This document shows positions 8,978-18,669 of a DNA stretch of 64,000 bases, piece after piece. Source of the stretch: Chloroflexota bacterium (GTDB lineage Bacteria > Vulcanimicrobiota > JAMCWD01); the NCBI GenBank assembly GCA_023475345.1, contig JAMCWD010000061.1, positions 1 to 64,000 on the forward strand, written 5' to 3'. Position 1 is the first letter of the stretch. Each line of letters opens with the position of its first letter. Below the pieces are notes generated by a model. The model was given only the letters and a program-made list of their open reading frames with translations. It had not been told where the DNA came from and did not search any database. The translations under genes and the position numbers were made by a program.

Positions 8978-10039
8978 TCAGAGCCACTTATTCTTTTTGA
9001 AATTATAAAACATAAAACCGCCGATGGAGAGCATGATAAGCCACAGCACCGGGTATGACCAGCGCCATTCCAGCTCCGGCATGTATTTGAAATTCATGCC
9101 GTAAACCCCGACGATAAAAGTAAGCGGGATAAAAATTGTTGCGATTATCGTCAGTACCTTCATGATCTCGTTCATCCGGTTGCTTATGCTGGACAGGTAG
9201 ATGTCAAGCATCTCGGAAAGCATATCCCTGAAACTCTCCACAGTCTCTATTATCTGTATGGTATGGTCGTAAATGTCCCGGAAATAAATTTCAATATTAC
9301 TTGAAATTAAATTCGATTCGAGCCGAAAAATCCCGTTGATCAGTTCTCTCATGGGCCAGATGGATTTTCGTAAAACTATCATGTCTCTTTTGAATGTGTG
9401 TATTTTGATCGATGTTTTTACCGAGGGGTTCATAACCAGTTCTTCCTCGACATCCTCAAGGCTTTCTCCTACATCCTCCAGGATTACGAAATGGTTATCC
9501 ACAATGGCATCCAGCAGGGAATAGGCAAGAAAATCCGCTCCCATTTTTCTTATGCGTCCTTTCGCGCTGCGCAGGCGCTCCCTGACAGGATCGAAAAGGT
9601 CGCCTTCTCTTTCCTGGAAAGAGATCACAATATCTTTTTTCAGGATTATGCTTATCTGCTCGGAGGTGATCCTGAATGTTTTCTTGTTGTAATACAACAT
9701 TCTTAAAACCATGTATATGTAATCGCCGAAATCTTCCATCTTCGGACGCTGGTCGGTGGTCAGGATGTCTTCGAGCACCAGCGTGTGAAGTCCGAAGCAG
9801 TCTCCCAGCTTTTTTACGTTATCGATATTGTCAAGCCCGTCGATGTCAATCCAGGTAACTCTGCCGTTATTCTTATAAGGAAGGCATTCTTCGATTGTTT
9901 GGACCTGTTTTTCTTCGAAGCCGTTTTCATCGTAATCTATTATCGAGATCTTCATAGATTCGGTTTTTTTATCCCCGGTGTACACGAGGCTGCCGGGCGG
10001 CAGGCCTGTTTTTTTAGATCTTCCGATCGTATGACCCAT
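8978..10039 (-). CDS. corA: CorA-family magnesium/cobalt transporter
   Basis: A 353-aa CorA-type divalent cation channel. The long N-terminal cytoplasmic domain and stalk helix lead to two C-terminal membrane segments separated by the family signature YGMNF (VGVYGMNFKYMPE), with a basic tail (FKKNKWL). The longest frame starts with TTG at 10042, one codon before an ATG at 10039; GAGGTGAT lies upstream and could serve either. The gene stands alone, divergent from the kinase cluster and convergent with gdhA. Confidence 0.93.
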   Translation of the reverse strand: MGHTIGRSKKTGLPPGSLVYTGDKKTESMKISIIDYDENGFEEKQVQTIEECLPYKNNGRVTWIDIDGLDNIDNVKKLGDCFGLHTLVLEDILTTDQRPKMEDFGDYIYMVLRMLYYNKKTFRITSEQISIILKKDIVISFQEREGDLFDPVRERLRSAKGRIRKMGADFLAYSLLDAIVDNHFVILEDVGESLEDVEEELVMNPSVKTSIKIHTFKRDMIVLRKSIWPMRELINGIFRLESNLISSNIEIYFRDIYDHTIQIIETVESFRDMLSEMLDIYLSSISNRMNEIMKVLTIIATIFIPLTFIVGVYGMNFKYMPELEWRWSYPVLWLIMLSIGGFMFYNFKKNKWL

Positions 10040-10347
10040 CAAAATATAATCACCTCAATCTTCTGCGGAGACGTTGTTTGACCGGGTATTGTTTTTTGCA
10101 TCAGGCTTTTTCCTTGATTTATTGATTTCTTCTTACGGCGTAAATATCCTCCGAAGGCGTAATGCCGGGAAAAGGATTATGGATTTTTAGCATGAATTGT
10201 TTTATAATTAGTGAAATGTGAGGGTGGATTTTTTTAATTAATCGGGTCTGAAAAAAATTAACCGCCGAAGGAAGAGGCTAAAAACAAAATTAATTTATAG
10301 CAGATCGCAAAAATTATTAAATTATCTTTCGAGGGAATCTGCAAAAC
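10040..10347. other. Divergent intergenic region between corA and the kinase cluster
   Basis: About 308 AT-rich bases with no gene. TATAAT at 10203-10208 is a good -10 element facing the kinase gene, but no convincing -35 lies 16-18 nt before it. The corA ribosome site is at the left end and the kinase leader at the right. I see no riboswitch or stable hairpin. Confidence 0.4.
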
Positions 10348-13300
10348 ATGGAAAAGAAAGAAAAATCAAATTTTATAACATCCAATAAAATTATAGTCTC
10401 GGGAATAATCCTGGCATTATTTTTTTGGTTTTTTGAATCCGCCGCAGATGCCTTTATTTTTCACAAGGGCGATTTTGTAAGCAGGCTGTTTACTTTATCC
10501 ACTCATGAAATATGGCTGAGGGCGCTTGTTATTGTTTTGCTTATAGGTTTAAGTGTTTATGCCCAGGGCATTTTCAAGGAGCGCAAAGCACGGGTAAAAG
10601 CACTTGAGGACGTTTATCTGGAACTTGACCAGATATTCGATACGGTTGCGGACGGGATGCGCGTTATTGACAGGGATTTCAAAGTGATGAAAGCCAACAG
10701 GGAGATTGCTCAACTGGCGGGCGTAAGAGTGGAGGAGATAACCCAAAAAAAGTGCTATGAAGTTTTTGCCGGGGACCGCTGCCATACTCCCGAATGTCCC
10801 ATGGAACAGATAAAAGGCGGCAAGGAGAGGGTCGAGTACGAGATTGAAAGGACGGATGTCAGGGGGAACAGGATACCGTGTATCGTTGTCGCAACGCCGT
10901 TCAGGGATTCTGACGGAAACCTTATAGGGATAGTTGAGGATTTTAAAAATATCGCCTCCAGGAAACTGGCGGAAGATGCTCTCAGGAAAAGCGAAGAATG
11001 GCTTTCCACAACTCTCAACAGCATAGGCGACGCGGTTATTTCCGTTGATTTGAAGGGCAACGTTACGTTTATGAACCCTGTCGCCGAATCGTTGACCGGG
11101 TGGAAAAAGGAAGAGGCCGCGGGCAGACACGTCGATGAGATTTTCAATATAATCGTCGAAGAAACGGGCGAGCCTGCAGAGAACCCGATAAATGTAGCTT
11201 TAAGAGAAAAGAAGGCGACTTCTTTTGCAAATCATACGATCCTGCTTTCCAGGGAAGGAGAAGATATTTATATAGACGACAGCGCGGCGCCCATTATTCA
11301 CGAAAATGGCGATATGATCGGCGTGGTTATGGTATTCCGCGATATCACCGAAAAGAAGATAGCCGAACGGGAGATAAGACGCTCGAAAGATTACGCCGAA
11401 CTGATTTTTCATTTGAACCCCTATGCATCGTTTACGGTGGATAAAGAAAGAAGGATCACGGCATGGAATAAAAAAGCCGCCGGGGTTACCGGGTATAGCG
11501 TAGAGGAAATGATGGGCCATAAATGCACATTATTTGCCGAAGATTCCTGTAAGGATTTTTGCGGTCTTTTTTCGCCTGAAGTCGATAAACCCATAGTGGG
11601 CTCAGAGTGTGTTATCCGAACCAGGGACGGGAGTCTGAAGATAATATCGAAGAATGCAGATTTTTTGAGAGATGAAAACGGTGAAATTATAGGCGGTATT
11701 GAGAGCTTTGAAGATATAACCGAGAAGAAGCGTACCGAGCAGTCGCTTGTAGATTATCAAAAAGAGCTTACTTACAGGAACAGGATAGCCGACATTTTTC
11801 TTACAACATCCGATGAGAATCTTTATAATGAGGTACTTAAAGTCGTTCTCGAATCGATGGACAGCAGGTTCGGCCTTTTCGGCTTTATCGATGAAAAGGG
11901 GGATTTTGTCTGCCCCTCGCTTACAAGCGAGATATGGGGCATCTGCAACATGCCCGAAAAAGATATCGTGTTTCACAGGGAGAAATGGGGAGGGATCTGG
12001 GGGAAAGCTCTCATTGAAAAGAAAACATATTGCAGGAATGAAGCTTTGAATGTGCCCGAGGGGCATGTTTCTTTAAGCAGGGCGCTGATAGTTCCGATTA
12101 TATATCATGATAATCTTATCGGCCTGATAGCGGTTGCCGACAAGCCTTCGGATTATGATGAAAAAGACAGGATATTGCTGGAATCGCTCGTGCATAAGAT
12201 CGCGCCGGTTCTTCACGCGAGGCTTGAAGGCGAGAAGCAGGATAAAGAGCGAAGGCGGGTGGAGCAAGCTCTTTTAGAAAGCGAAGAAAAATACAGGCTG
12301 TTATTTGCCAGTATGAATGAAGGGGTCGTTCTTCATGAAATTTTATACAATGCCGACAGGAAGCCGATAGATTATATCATTACGGACGTGAACCCCGCTT
12401 CCAAATCAATCCTCGGAATAAAGCCTTCCGAAGCCATCGGAAAGAAAGCCACGGAGCTTTACAGCGTTGAACCGGCTCCCTACATCGAGATCTATTCAAA
12501 GGTAGCAGAAACCGGGGAGCCTGCTGCTTTCGAGACCTATTTTCAGCCGATGGAAAAGTATTTCAATATCTCGGTCTTTTCTCCGGGCAAAGGGCGGTTC
12601 GCTACGATCTTCTCCGATATCACCGAGCGTAGAAAGGCGGAGGAAGCTCTAAGACAGAGCGAGGAAAAGTTCAGGATACTTTTTGACGGCTCCGGAGACG
12701 CGATCTTTATCCATGATCTTGCGGGCAGGGTCCTTGAAATTAACGATACTGCGATTAAGCGCCTCGGCTACAACAGGGAAGAATTTCTGAAAATGACCGT
12801 GGCGGATATCGATACAAAGGAGTTTGCCGGAAAAGTCATGGGCCGGTTGGAGGTGCTGAAGAGATCCGGTTCGGCGGTTTTCGAAGCGGCACATGTTACA
12901 AAGGATGGCAGGGTTTTCCCGGTCGAGATCAACAGCCGCATGATCGAATATGACGGTAAGCCCGCTATTTTAAGCGGCGCACGCGATATCACCGAGAGAA
13001 AAGAAGCGGAACATGAACTGATCATGATAACTGAAGAGCTTGCCCGCTCTAACCGGGAGCTTGAGAATTTCGCTTATGTAGCTTCTCATGATCTCCAGGA
13101 GCCTTTGAGGATGGTCTCAAGTTTCGTCCAGCTCCTGGCCCGCCGCTATCAAGGCAAGCTTGATAAGGAAGCCGACGAATTCATCTCTTATGTCGTGGAC
13201 GGCGCAGGCAGGATGCAGGAGATGATTAACGACCTCCTTGCATATTCCCGTATAGGCACGCGCGGCAGGCCCTTCGAGCCTGTCGATCTTAATGATGTTC

Positions 13301-13740
13301 TCGAAGCGGTGCTCAGGAATTTAAAGGTAGCGATAGAAGAAAGGCATGCCGTCATAAAGAGCGATCCTCTCCCAGTGGTTACCGCCGATGTCTCCCAGAT
13401 GAGACAGTTATTCCAGAACCTTGTAGGCAACGCGATAAAATTCAACAAAAAAGAACCGCCTGAAGTCGGCGTCAGCGTTGGAGATCTCGGCGACAGGTGG
13501 CAGTTCGCCGTTAAAGATAACGGCATCGGCATAGAGCCGGAGTACCGGGAAAGGATATTCTCGCTGTTCCAGCGCTTGCACGGCAGGGAAGAGTATCCCG
13601 GCACGGGGCTCGGTCTTGCAATCAGCAAGAAAATCGTCGAAAGACACGGGGGAAATATATGGGTCGAATCGGCGCAGGGAAAAGGTTCGACATTTTACTT
13701 TACAATTCCAAAGAATGAGAGGAAAGCAGATGACCAGTGA
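10348..13740 (+). CDS. Membrane-anchored multi-PAS/GAF sensor histidine kinase
   Basis: A 1130-aa sensor. Two predicted membrane helices (about 17-37 and 55-72) enclose a short external loop. Then come three PAS domains (about 90-215, 215-345, 350-470), a GAF domain (about 475-630), two more PAS domains (about 640-770 and 775-890), a HisKA of the type found in bacteriophytochromes (ELENFAYVASHDLQEPLRMV) and a HATPase (NAIKFNKKEP, DNGIGI, GTGLGLAISKKI). PAS-1 and PAS-3 hold cysteine clusters (CYEVFAGDRCHTPECP; CTLFAEDSCKDFC), so redox or metal sensing is possible. Its stop overlaps the start of a stand-alone receiver, its likely partner. Confidence 0.93.
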   Translation: MEKKEKSNFITSNKIIVSGIILALFFWFFESAADAFIFHKGDFVSRLFTLSTHEIWLRALVIVLLIGLSVYAQGIFKERKARVKALEDVYLELDQIFDTVADGMRVIDRDFKVMKANREIAQLAGVRVEEITQKKCYEVFAGDRCHTPECPMEQIKGGKERVEYEIERTDVRGNRIPCIVVATPFRDSDGNLIGIVEDFKNIASRKLAEDALRKSEEWLSTTLNSIGDAVISVDLKGNVTFMNPVAESLTGWKKEEAAGRHVDEIFNIIVEETGEPAENPINVALREKKATSFANHTILLSREGEDIYIDDSAAPIIHENGDMIGVVMVFRDITEKKIAEREIRRSKDYAELIFHLNPYASFTVDKERRITAWNKKAAGVTGYSVEEMMGHKCTLFAEDSCKDFCGLFSPEVDKPIVGSECVIRTRDGSLKIISKNADFLRDENGEIIGGIESFEDITEKKRTEQSLVDYQKELTYRNRIADIFLTTSDENLYNEVLKVVLESMDSRFGLFGFIDEKGDFVCPSLTSEIWGICNMPEKDIVFHREKWGGIWGKALIEKKTYCRNEALNVPEGHVSLSRALIVPIIYHDNLIGLIAVADKPSDYDEKDRILLESLVHKIAPVLHARLEGEKQDKERRRVEQALLESEEKYRLLFASMNEGVVLHEILYNADRKPIDYIITDVNPASKSILGIKPSEAIGKKATELYSVEPAPYIEIYSKVAETGEPAAFETYFQPMEKYFNISVFSPGKGRFATIFSDITERRKAEEALRQSEEKFRILFDGSGDAIFIHDLAGRVLEINDTAIKRLGYNREEFLKMTVADIDTKEFAGKVMGRLEVLKRSGSAVFEAAHVTKDGRVFPVEINSRMIEYDGKPAILSGARDITERKEAEHELIMITEELARSNRELENFAYVASHDLQEPLRMVSSFVQLLARRYQGKLDKEADEFISYVVDGAGRMQEMINDLLAYSRIGTRGRPFEPVDLNDVLEAVLRNLKVAIEERHAVIKSDPLPVVTADVSQMRQLFQNLVGNAIKFNKKEPPEVGVSVGDLGDRWQFAVKDNGIGIEPEYRERIFSLFQRLHGREEYPGTGLGLAISKKIVERHGGNIWVESAQGKGSTFYFTIPKNERKADDQ

Positions 13741-14176
13741 TTTTGACGCTAGGCCGGTTGAAATCTTGCTCGTGGAAGATAACCGGGGCGATATCAGGCT
13801 TACCATGGAAGCCCTGAAGGACGCCAAAGTAAGGAATAATCTCAGTGTGGTCGAGGACGGTGTAGAAGCCATGAACTTTCTGAGAAAGGAAGGCAGATAT
13901 GCCGGTGTTCCAACACCGGATATCATCCTCCTGGATTTGAACATGCCCAGAAAGGACGGGCGCCAGGTGTTGAAAGAAATCAAGGATGATTCCGATTTAA
14001 AAAAGATCCCGGTCGTGATATTGACGACTTCAAAGGCTGACGAAGACGTCCTGAGAGCATATCATCTTCATGCGAACTGCTATATAACCAAACCTGTGGA
14101 TGCCGGCCAGTTTATAAAGGTAATCGGTGAGATTGAAGAATTCTGGCTGACTGTTGTAGAATTGCCGGGGGAATAA
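13730..14176 (+). CDS. Stand-alone response regulator, Rcp1 type
   Basis: A single receiver domain of 148 aa. It has the acidic pair and VEDNRGDIRLT of Rcp1-like regulators, phospho-Asp in IILLDLNMPRKDG, the TTS switch motif and KP near the end. This class typically partners phytochrome-type kinases like the one before it. The longer frame from 13616 is only read-through of the kinase's 3' end; ATG 13730 overlaps the kinase stop by 11 nt. With no output domain it probably passes phosphate on, or binds a target directly. Confidence 0.92.
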   Translation: MTSDFDARPVEILLVEDNRGDIRLTMEALKDAKVRNNLSVVEDGVEAMNFLRKEGRYAGVPTPDIILLDLNMPRKDGRQVLKEIKDDSDLKKIPVVILTTSKADEDVLRAYHLHANCYITKPVDAGQFIKVIGEIEEFWLTVVELPGE

Positions 14177-14178
14177 TT

Positions 14179-15312
14179 ATGTATAACGACAGTATCGAAA
14201 TCCTGCTTATCGAGGATAATCCGGGGGATTCGAGATTGATAAAAGAGATGCTCGCGGAAGACCCCGGCGTTGCTTATAAAATGGAACATGTAACGACTCT
14301 TTCGGCGGGAATGGAGCTTATGGAGCGGCATGTTTTTGACGCGGTTCTTCTTGACCTGGGGCTTCCCGACAGTGAGGGACTGGAAACACTGAAGAAATTG
14401 AGAGCCGCATCCCCCGATATGCCGGTCGTGGTGCTTACCGGCATTGATGACGAATCGGTAGGGACAAAGGCCATCCAGGAAGGGGCTCAGGATTATCTTA
14501 TCAAGGGAGAAGTTGATAATAATTTGCTGGTGCGATCCATAAGATATGCCATAGAACGCAACAGGATCATGATCGAACTGGAAAATACCCGGCAGGAACA
14601 GATCGGGATGAAAAACAAGTTTTTCTCTTATGTATCCCATGAATTGAGGTCTCCTCTTTCCGGGATACACGGCTTTGCATCGATCCTTGTTGACGGCCTG
14701 CTGGGCGAGCTTACCCCGGAGCAAAAGTCGTGCCTGGAAAGCATGCTTAAAGGATTAAATCATATGCAGGATATACTGGGCGAGTTATTACAACTATCCC
14801 GCGTTGAAATCGGCGGGCTTAAAGTTGAGCAGAAACGGACCGGGTTGTACGATCTGGTCAAGGAAACCATCGATGCGCTTAAACCCGTTTTCGATGCCAG
14901 AGGCGTAAATGTAACGCATGGCAGGTTTGACGAGATCCCGGATGTTTATGCAGACCCGGTAAGGCTGCGTGAAATCCTGTACAACCTTATCGATAACGCG
15001 ATAAAATTTACGCCGAAGGACGGGGAAGTTAAAGTATCCGCATATCGTGATGAAAGCGAACCTTCATTTGTCCGCGTCGAGGTAAAAGATAACGGCAGGG
15101 GCATCTCTCCTGAAGATCATGAAAATATTTTTGAGTATCTTTACCAGGAAAAGAGAGGCGGGGGTGGCAACGTCGGTCTGGGAATAGGGCTGTTTATCTG
15201 TAAAGAACTTGTTACGCTGCATGGCGGGCGTATATGGGTGGAAAGCGAGCCTGGAAAGGGTTCTATTTTCACATTTACGCTGCCGGTATTTTCAGAAGAG
15301 GCGGATTTCTGA
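14179..15312 (+). CDS. Receiver-histidine kinase hybrid
   Basis: A 377-aa protein with an N-terminal receiver (ILLIEDNPGDSRL; Asp in AVLLDLGLPDSEG; KG near position 110) followed directly by HisKA (FFSYVSHELRSPLSGIHGFAS) and HATPase (NLIDNAIKFTPKDG, DNGRGISPED, GLGIGLFICKEL). The receiver-before-kinase order suits a relay intermediate whose kinase output depends on receiver phosphorylation. It begins 2 nt after the preceding regulator and is followed 2 nt later by another receiver, so the four genes form one operon. Confidence 0.92.
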   Translation: MYNDSIEILLIEDNPGDSRLIKEMLAEDPGVAYKMEHVTTLSAGMELMERHVFDAVLLDLGLPDSEGLETLKKLRAASPDMPVVVLTGIDDESVGTKAIQEGAQDYLIKGEVDNNLLVRSIRYAIERNRIMIELENTRQEQIGMKNKFFSYVSHELRSPLSGIHGFASILVDGLLGELTPEQKSCLESMLKGLNHMQDILGELLQLSRVEIGGLKVEQKRTGLYDLVKETIDALKPVFDARGVNVTHGRFDEIPDVYADPVRLREILYNLIDNAIKFTPKDGEVKVSAYRDESEPSFVRVEVKDNGRGISPEDHENIFEYLYQEKRGGGGNVGLGIGLFICKELVTLHGGRIWVESEPGKGSIFTFTLPVFSEEADF

Positions 15313-15314
15313 CA

Positions 15315-15713
15315 ATGACAAAAATCATGCTCGTTGAGGACGAAGCGGATTTTGCCGGGAGTCTCGGCTTGATGCTGAAAGCCAGGGGCTTTGAAGTCAG
15401 CCATGCCCTGGATGCCGTCGCTGCATTAAGGCTGGCCGAAAAGGAAAAACCGGATCTTGCAATTGTCGATATAGGTCTTCCGGGATTTGACGGGATCCAG
15501 CTTGTTGACAGGCTGTTTTCGGTTACCGCCCCCAGGCGAATTCCCATTATTATAGTCAGCGGAAAGGACCCGGAAGAATACAGGGAAAAAGCCCTGAAGG
15601 CGGGCGCCGTTGCTTTTTTTGAAAAACCTGTAAAATACGAAAAGCTTCTTGAAGCCGTTACAACAGCGATTAAAGGCATGAGAAGATACAGGCTTAAAGA
15701 GGAAAATCTTTAA
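15315..15713 (+). CDS. Stand-alone response regulator
   Basis: A 132-aa receiver domain (IMLVEDEADFAGSLG; Asp in LAIVDIGLPGFDG; VSG; KP in FFEKPVKYEKL) with a short basic tail and no DNA-binding domain. ATG 15315 lies just after the stop of the hybrid kinase; the longer frame upstream is overlap. It ends the 10.3-15.7 kb signalling operon and could be the final target of the relay. Confidence 0.9.
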   Translation: MTKIMLVEDEADFAGSLGLMLKARGFEVSHALDAVAALRLAEKEKPDLAIVDIGLPGFDGIQLVDRLFSVTAPRRIPIIIVSGKDPEEYREKALKAGAVAFFEKPVKYEKLLEAVTTAIKGMRRYRLKEENL

Positions 15714-15748
15714 AATCCGAACATGTTGCCGCGGCCCGGGGACTTTCT

Positions 15749-17386
15749 TTACCTTCTCTTCCTTTTCCGGGAGGGCGGTTCGATTCTTTTCACCTTTGGC
15801 ATTTTTTCATTATTTTGCCGGGCCTTATCTTCTTTGCTTCCAAGCATGGCCTTGACATCTTTAACAACATTGTTTTCGACAGGTTCTTCATGCCCGGTGT
15901 TTTTTTCCTCGCTCCCGGTTTCTTTATTTCCCTTACTGCCGGGAGGAAGGCCTGGAACTTCCGGCTGATGCTTTCCCCTGCCCCTCGTTATATACATGAT
16001 CCAGAGGGCAAGCAATATCAGCAGGAGCACAAGGATGGCAATCCCACCTATGTATGAAATCCTCGTATCGGATTCTTCTTTTGCGGGGCCGATGCTTGCA
16101 GGCATAACTACCGTTATTTCTTTCGAATCCCCGGTTTTCAATTCGATGAGCCTTATCTGCCTTAAATAACCTTCTTTAGTTATAATTACCGTATGCTTTC
16201 CGGGAAGCAGGGTCAGCGTTATGGGCGTGTTTCCCGCAGCTTTCCCGTCGGCTTCAACCAGGGCTTCTCCCGGCACCGAACTGATCTTAAGAGTCCCGGT
16301 ATCCTGGATCTTTGTTAATCTGACCTTAATAGTACGATCCTGGCCCGGCAGAATCGTTATCTGCTCGTTATAGTCGCCGTATCCTTCTCTGGTTACCCTT
16401 AACTGGTGGTCTCCCGGGCTTATCTGTATTTCGCCGCCGGCATTCCCCTTGAAGTGTGCGTCAACATATACCTGTGCATCTTCCGGGTCGGAATATGTAA
16501 ATAATTTGACGTATTCGGTAGGCATGCTGAAAGAGATTTTCTGCGTTTTCCCGGCTTCGATTTCGATGGATTTGTCTATTTTGGCGTAACCATCCCTGGT
16601 GAGGGTTATTTTATGCTTACCGGATTCTATCTCCAGTGTATCGGGGGTCTTGGCGATCGGCTGGCCGTCTATTGCTATAGTCGCGCCCGGTGGCTCAGTA
16701 CGGATGATAAGCGAGCCGAATTCGGGAGTCTTTGGCGAGGGAACAGGCGGAGCAAAAACTTCACGCGGGGGGGCAGGCTTTGTGGCAGGGGTTCCTGCTG
16801 GAGATGGAGCAGTTCCGGGAGAAGTCGAAGGCTTTATCGGGGCCGTAACCGGGGGATATCTCTTCCTGATTTTAACTCCCAGGTCGCTCAGCTTTTCCTC
16901 GATTGCGCTTTTGAGCCTGGTATCGCCTTCGGCAAGAGGCTGTAATTTTTCGATTTTCCCCAGTTCATCCAGGGAGGCTTCATATTCCGATTTTGCTTCT
17001 TTAAGATTATCTTCCTGGATGCGCAGTTCGGCTGCGGCATAATGTCTCTCGGCCTGCTGGCGGTAAACGCCGATAAGGCGGCTGTTGGTGGTGTTGATCT
17101 TTTCATTGGCCATTTCTTCAAGGAACTTGTCTCCGGAAGTTTTTGCATTATATGTTTCAAGCTCTTTAATATGCTTCAGAACGGATTCGTAAGAAAGCTT
17201 TGCGGCTTCATAATCAGCCTCGTTAAACTGGCGGTTTCCAAGGTTAAAAGCGCTCTGGGCATTCTGCCGGGCTATATCGGAATGGATTTCATTCCAACTC
17301 CGCGTCTCCTCCTTGCCTGCTGCAGAAGAATAAAAGAAAGTGAAAAGCATTAATAATATCAATGCCGGATAAACCGCTCTTTTCAT
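15749..17386 (-). CDS. PEGA-repeat protein with signal peptide and membrane anchor
   Basis: A 545-aa envelope protein. A signal peptide (to about residue 24) is followed by a TPR-like helical region (about 30-170), a Pro/Thr linker, three PEGA beta domains (about 222-290, 293-360 and 364-430; seen in GSLIIRTEPPGATIAIDG and GTLKISSVPGEALVEADG), a membrane helix (about 445-467) and a basic/acidic low-complexity tail of about 75 residues. With the signal sequence cleaved, the TPR/PEGA part would face outside and the tail inside. PEGA domains are often linked to surface layers or protein scaffolds; the ligand is unknown. It converges on the signalling operon with about 35 nt between stops. Confidence 0.88.
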   Translation of the reverse strand: MKRAVYPALILLMLFTFFYSSAAGKEETRSWNEIHSDIARQNAQSAFNLGNRQFNEADYEAAKLSYESVLKHIKELETYNAKTSGDKFLEEMANEKINTTNSRLIGVYRQQAERHYAAAELRIQEDNLKEAKSEYEASLDELGKIEKLQPLAEGDTRLKSAIEEKLSDLGVKIRKRYPPVTAPIKPSTSPGTAPSPAGTPATKPAPPREVFAPPVPSPKTPEFGSLIIRTEPPGATIAIDGQPIAKTPDTLEIESGKHKITLTRDGYAKIDKSIEIEAGKTQKISFSMPTEYVKLFTYSDPEDAQVYVDAHFKGNAGGEIQISPGDHQLRVTREGYGDYNEQITILPGQDRTIKVRLTKIQDTGTLKISSVPGEALVEADGKAAGNTPITLTLLPGKHTVIITKEGYLRQIRLIELKTGDSKEITVVMPASIGPAKEESDTRISYIGGIAILVLLLILLALWIMYITRGRGKHQPEVPGLPPGSKGNKETGSEEKNTGHEEPVENNVVKDVKAMLGSKEDKARQNNEKMPKVKRIEPPSRKRKRR

Positions 17387-17424
17387 AACCCACCGCCTTT
17401 CAAAGGCTGAAATTAATATACCAA

Positions 17425-17454
17425 ATTATAACATAAGGCCGGGAAAATCAGCAA
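17425..17454 (-). promoter_or_regulatory. Candidate promoter of the PEGA gene
   Basis: On the minus strand, TTGCTG (17454-17449) and TATAAT (17430-17425) are 18 nt apart, about 40 nt before the PEGA gene's ATG. The match to a housekeeping promoter is reasonable; there is no other evidence. Confidence 0.45.
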
Positions 17455-17642
17455 ATACATAAATAAATAAATTCAGAATACCACGTTGACGAAAATTCAA
17501 GTTCATGCCGGGGATAACAGGAGATTTATGTGATGTTTTCGTTCTTTAGAATTATGGCGGCTTTAATGTTAAACTGGTAAAATTTAATCAGAGGTCGTAT
17601 TTTTGAGTTGTCCGCAGGTGGCGGCAAAAGAGGATTGACGGT

Positions 17643-18536
17643 ATGAGAAACCTGAAGATTGTGGTATTGGCTTTGCTGATAATCAATATAGGATTATTTG
17701 CGCTTTTAATCTTTGAGAATAATAAGGCGGCCGGGAAATTCAACCTTCATTTACAAATGAGAAGCCACGTTAAATGTGCCCCGGAAAGCGATAGATGGAA
17801 GGAAGTAACGAATGTCAGGGAATTTCCAGCCGGGGAAACGGCAATAATAATTATTGACATGTGGAACTGCCACTGGAGCAAGGGAGCGACGAGAAGGATG
17901 AACAGGCTGGCCCCGGCTATAAATGATACGATTGAGGAAGCCAGGAAAAACGGTGTCCGGATAATACACGCTCCTTCCGATATAGTTATACATTATGAAA
18001 AAGATCCTCACAGAATAGCGATAAAAAACATCCCCATGTTGGATCTGCCGTACATTGTAGATAATGAAGATTTCGTTGCAGATCCGGAGCCTATAGACGC
18101 TACGGACGGGGGCAGCGACACCCCCGGGCACAATATTGAGCGGCCCGAACGCGAACACCCGGCGATCATGATAAAAGGCCGGGATGTTATTTCCGCCGAT
18201 GTCTGCGAAATCTTCAGCTTTTTAAAGCAAAATAATATTAAAAATGTCATATATATGGGAGTTCACGCCAATGCGTGTGTTATGAACAGGCCTTTCGGCA
18301 TCAGGAAGATGAAAAAGCTGGGCTTCAATGTTGTTCTTGTCAGAAACCTGACCGATTGCATGTACAACCCTCAAATGCCGCCGTATGTAACCCATGAGAA
18401 AGGGACCGAGCTTTTTATCGAATACATAGAAAAATACAGGTGCCCGACAATATTGAGCGGTGATTTGATGAAAGTTTATCCGCCGGGCCTTATCGGCAAA
18501 CTGTTTTTACCGAAAAACGACGGTAATAAAAAATAA
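17643..18536 (+). CDS. Membrane-anchored isochorismatase-family cysteine hydrolase
   Basis: A 297-aa protein with an N-terminal membrane helix (about 4-24, uncleaved-anchor type) and an isochorismatase-fold domain. The catalytic triad can be placed: Asp72 (IIIIDMWNCHW), Lys178 (MIKGRD) and Cys212 (HANACVMNR). Such enzymes hydrolyse amides or vinyl ethers (nicotinamide, ureidoacrylate, isochorismate and others); the substrate here is unknown. An extracytoplasmic, membrane-tethered location is unusual for a family that is mostly cytoplasmic. The gene is alone, with GAGGATTGACGGT just before its ATG. Confidence 0.85.
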   Translation: MRNLKIVVLALLIINIGLFALLIFENNKAAGKFNLHLQMRSHVKCAPESDRWKEVTNVREFPAGETAIIIIDMWNCHWSKGATRRMNRLAPAINDTIEEARKNGVRIIHAPSDIVIHYEKDPHRIAIKNIPMLDLPYIVDNEDFVADPEPIDATDGGSDTPGHNIERPEREHPAIMIKGRDVISADVCEIFSFLKQNNIKNVIYMGVHANACVMNRPFGIRKMKKLGFNVVLVRNLTDCMYNPQMPPYVTHEKGTELFIEYIEKYRCPTILSGDLMKVYPPGLIGKLFLPKNDGNKK

Positions 18537-18669
18537 ATTACGGGATATAAAGTTCTGCGGTTGATTTCAATTTGCCCGGATCAAGATCAAGCCGGAGGCC
18601 GCAAAACCGGCCCCCGGCACAAAACACTGGATTGTGATATCGGCTTCTGAACCGGCCCGGGCCGGGGGA

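Noticed and set aside
15723-15968. 81-aa frame at the end of the signalling operon
   Set aside because: It lies over the 3' end of the PEGA gene on the opposite strand and has no ribosome site.
18652-18665. Perfect palindrome CCGGCCCGGGCCGG as a terminator
   Set aside because: No T-run on either side; it could be a chance palindrome in GC-rich sequence between convergent genes.
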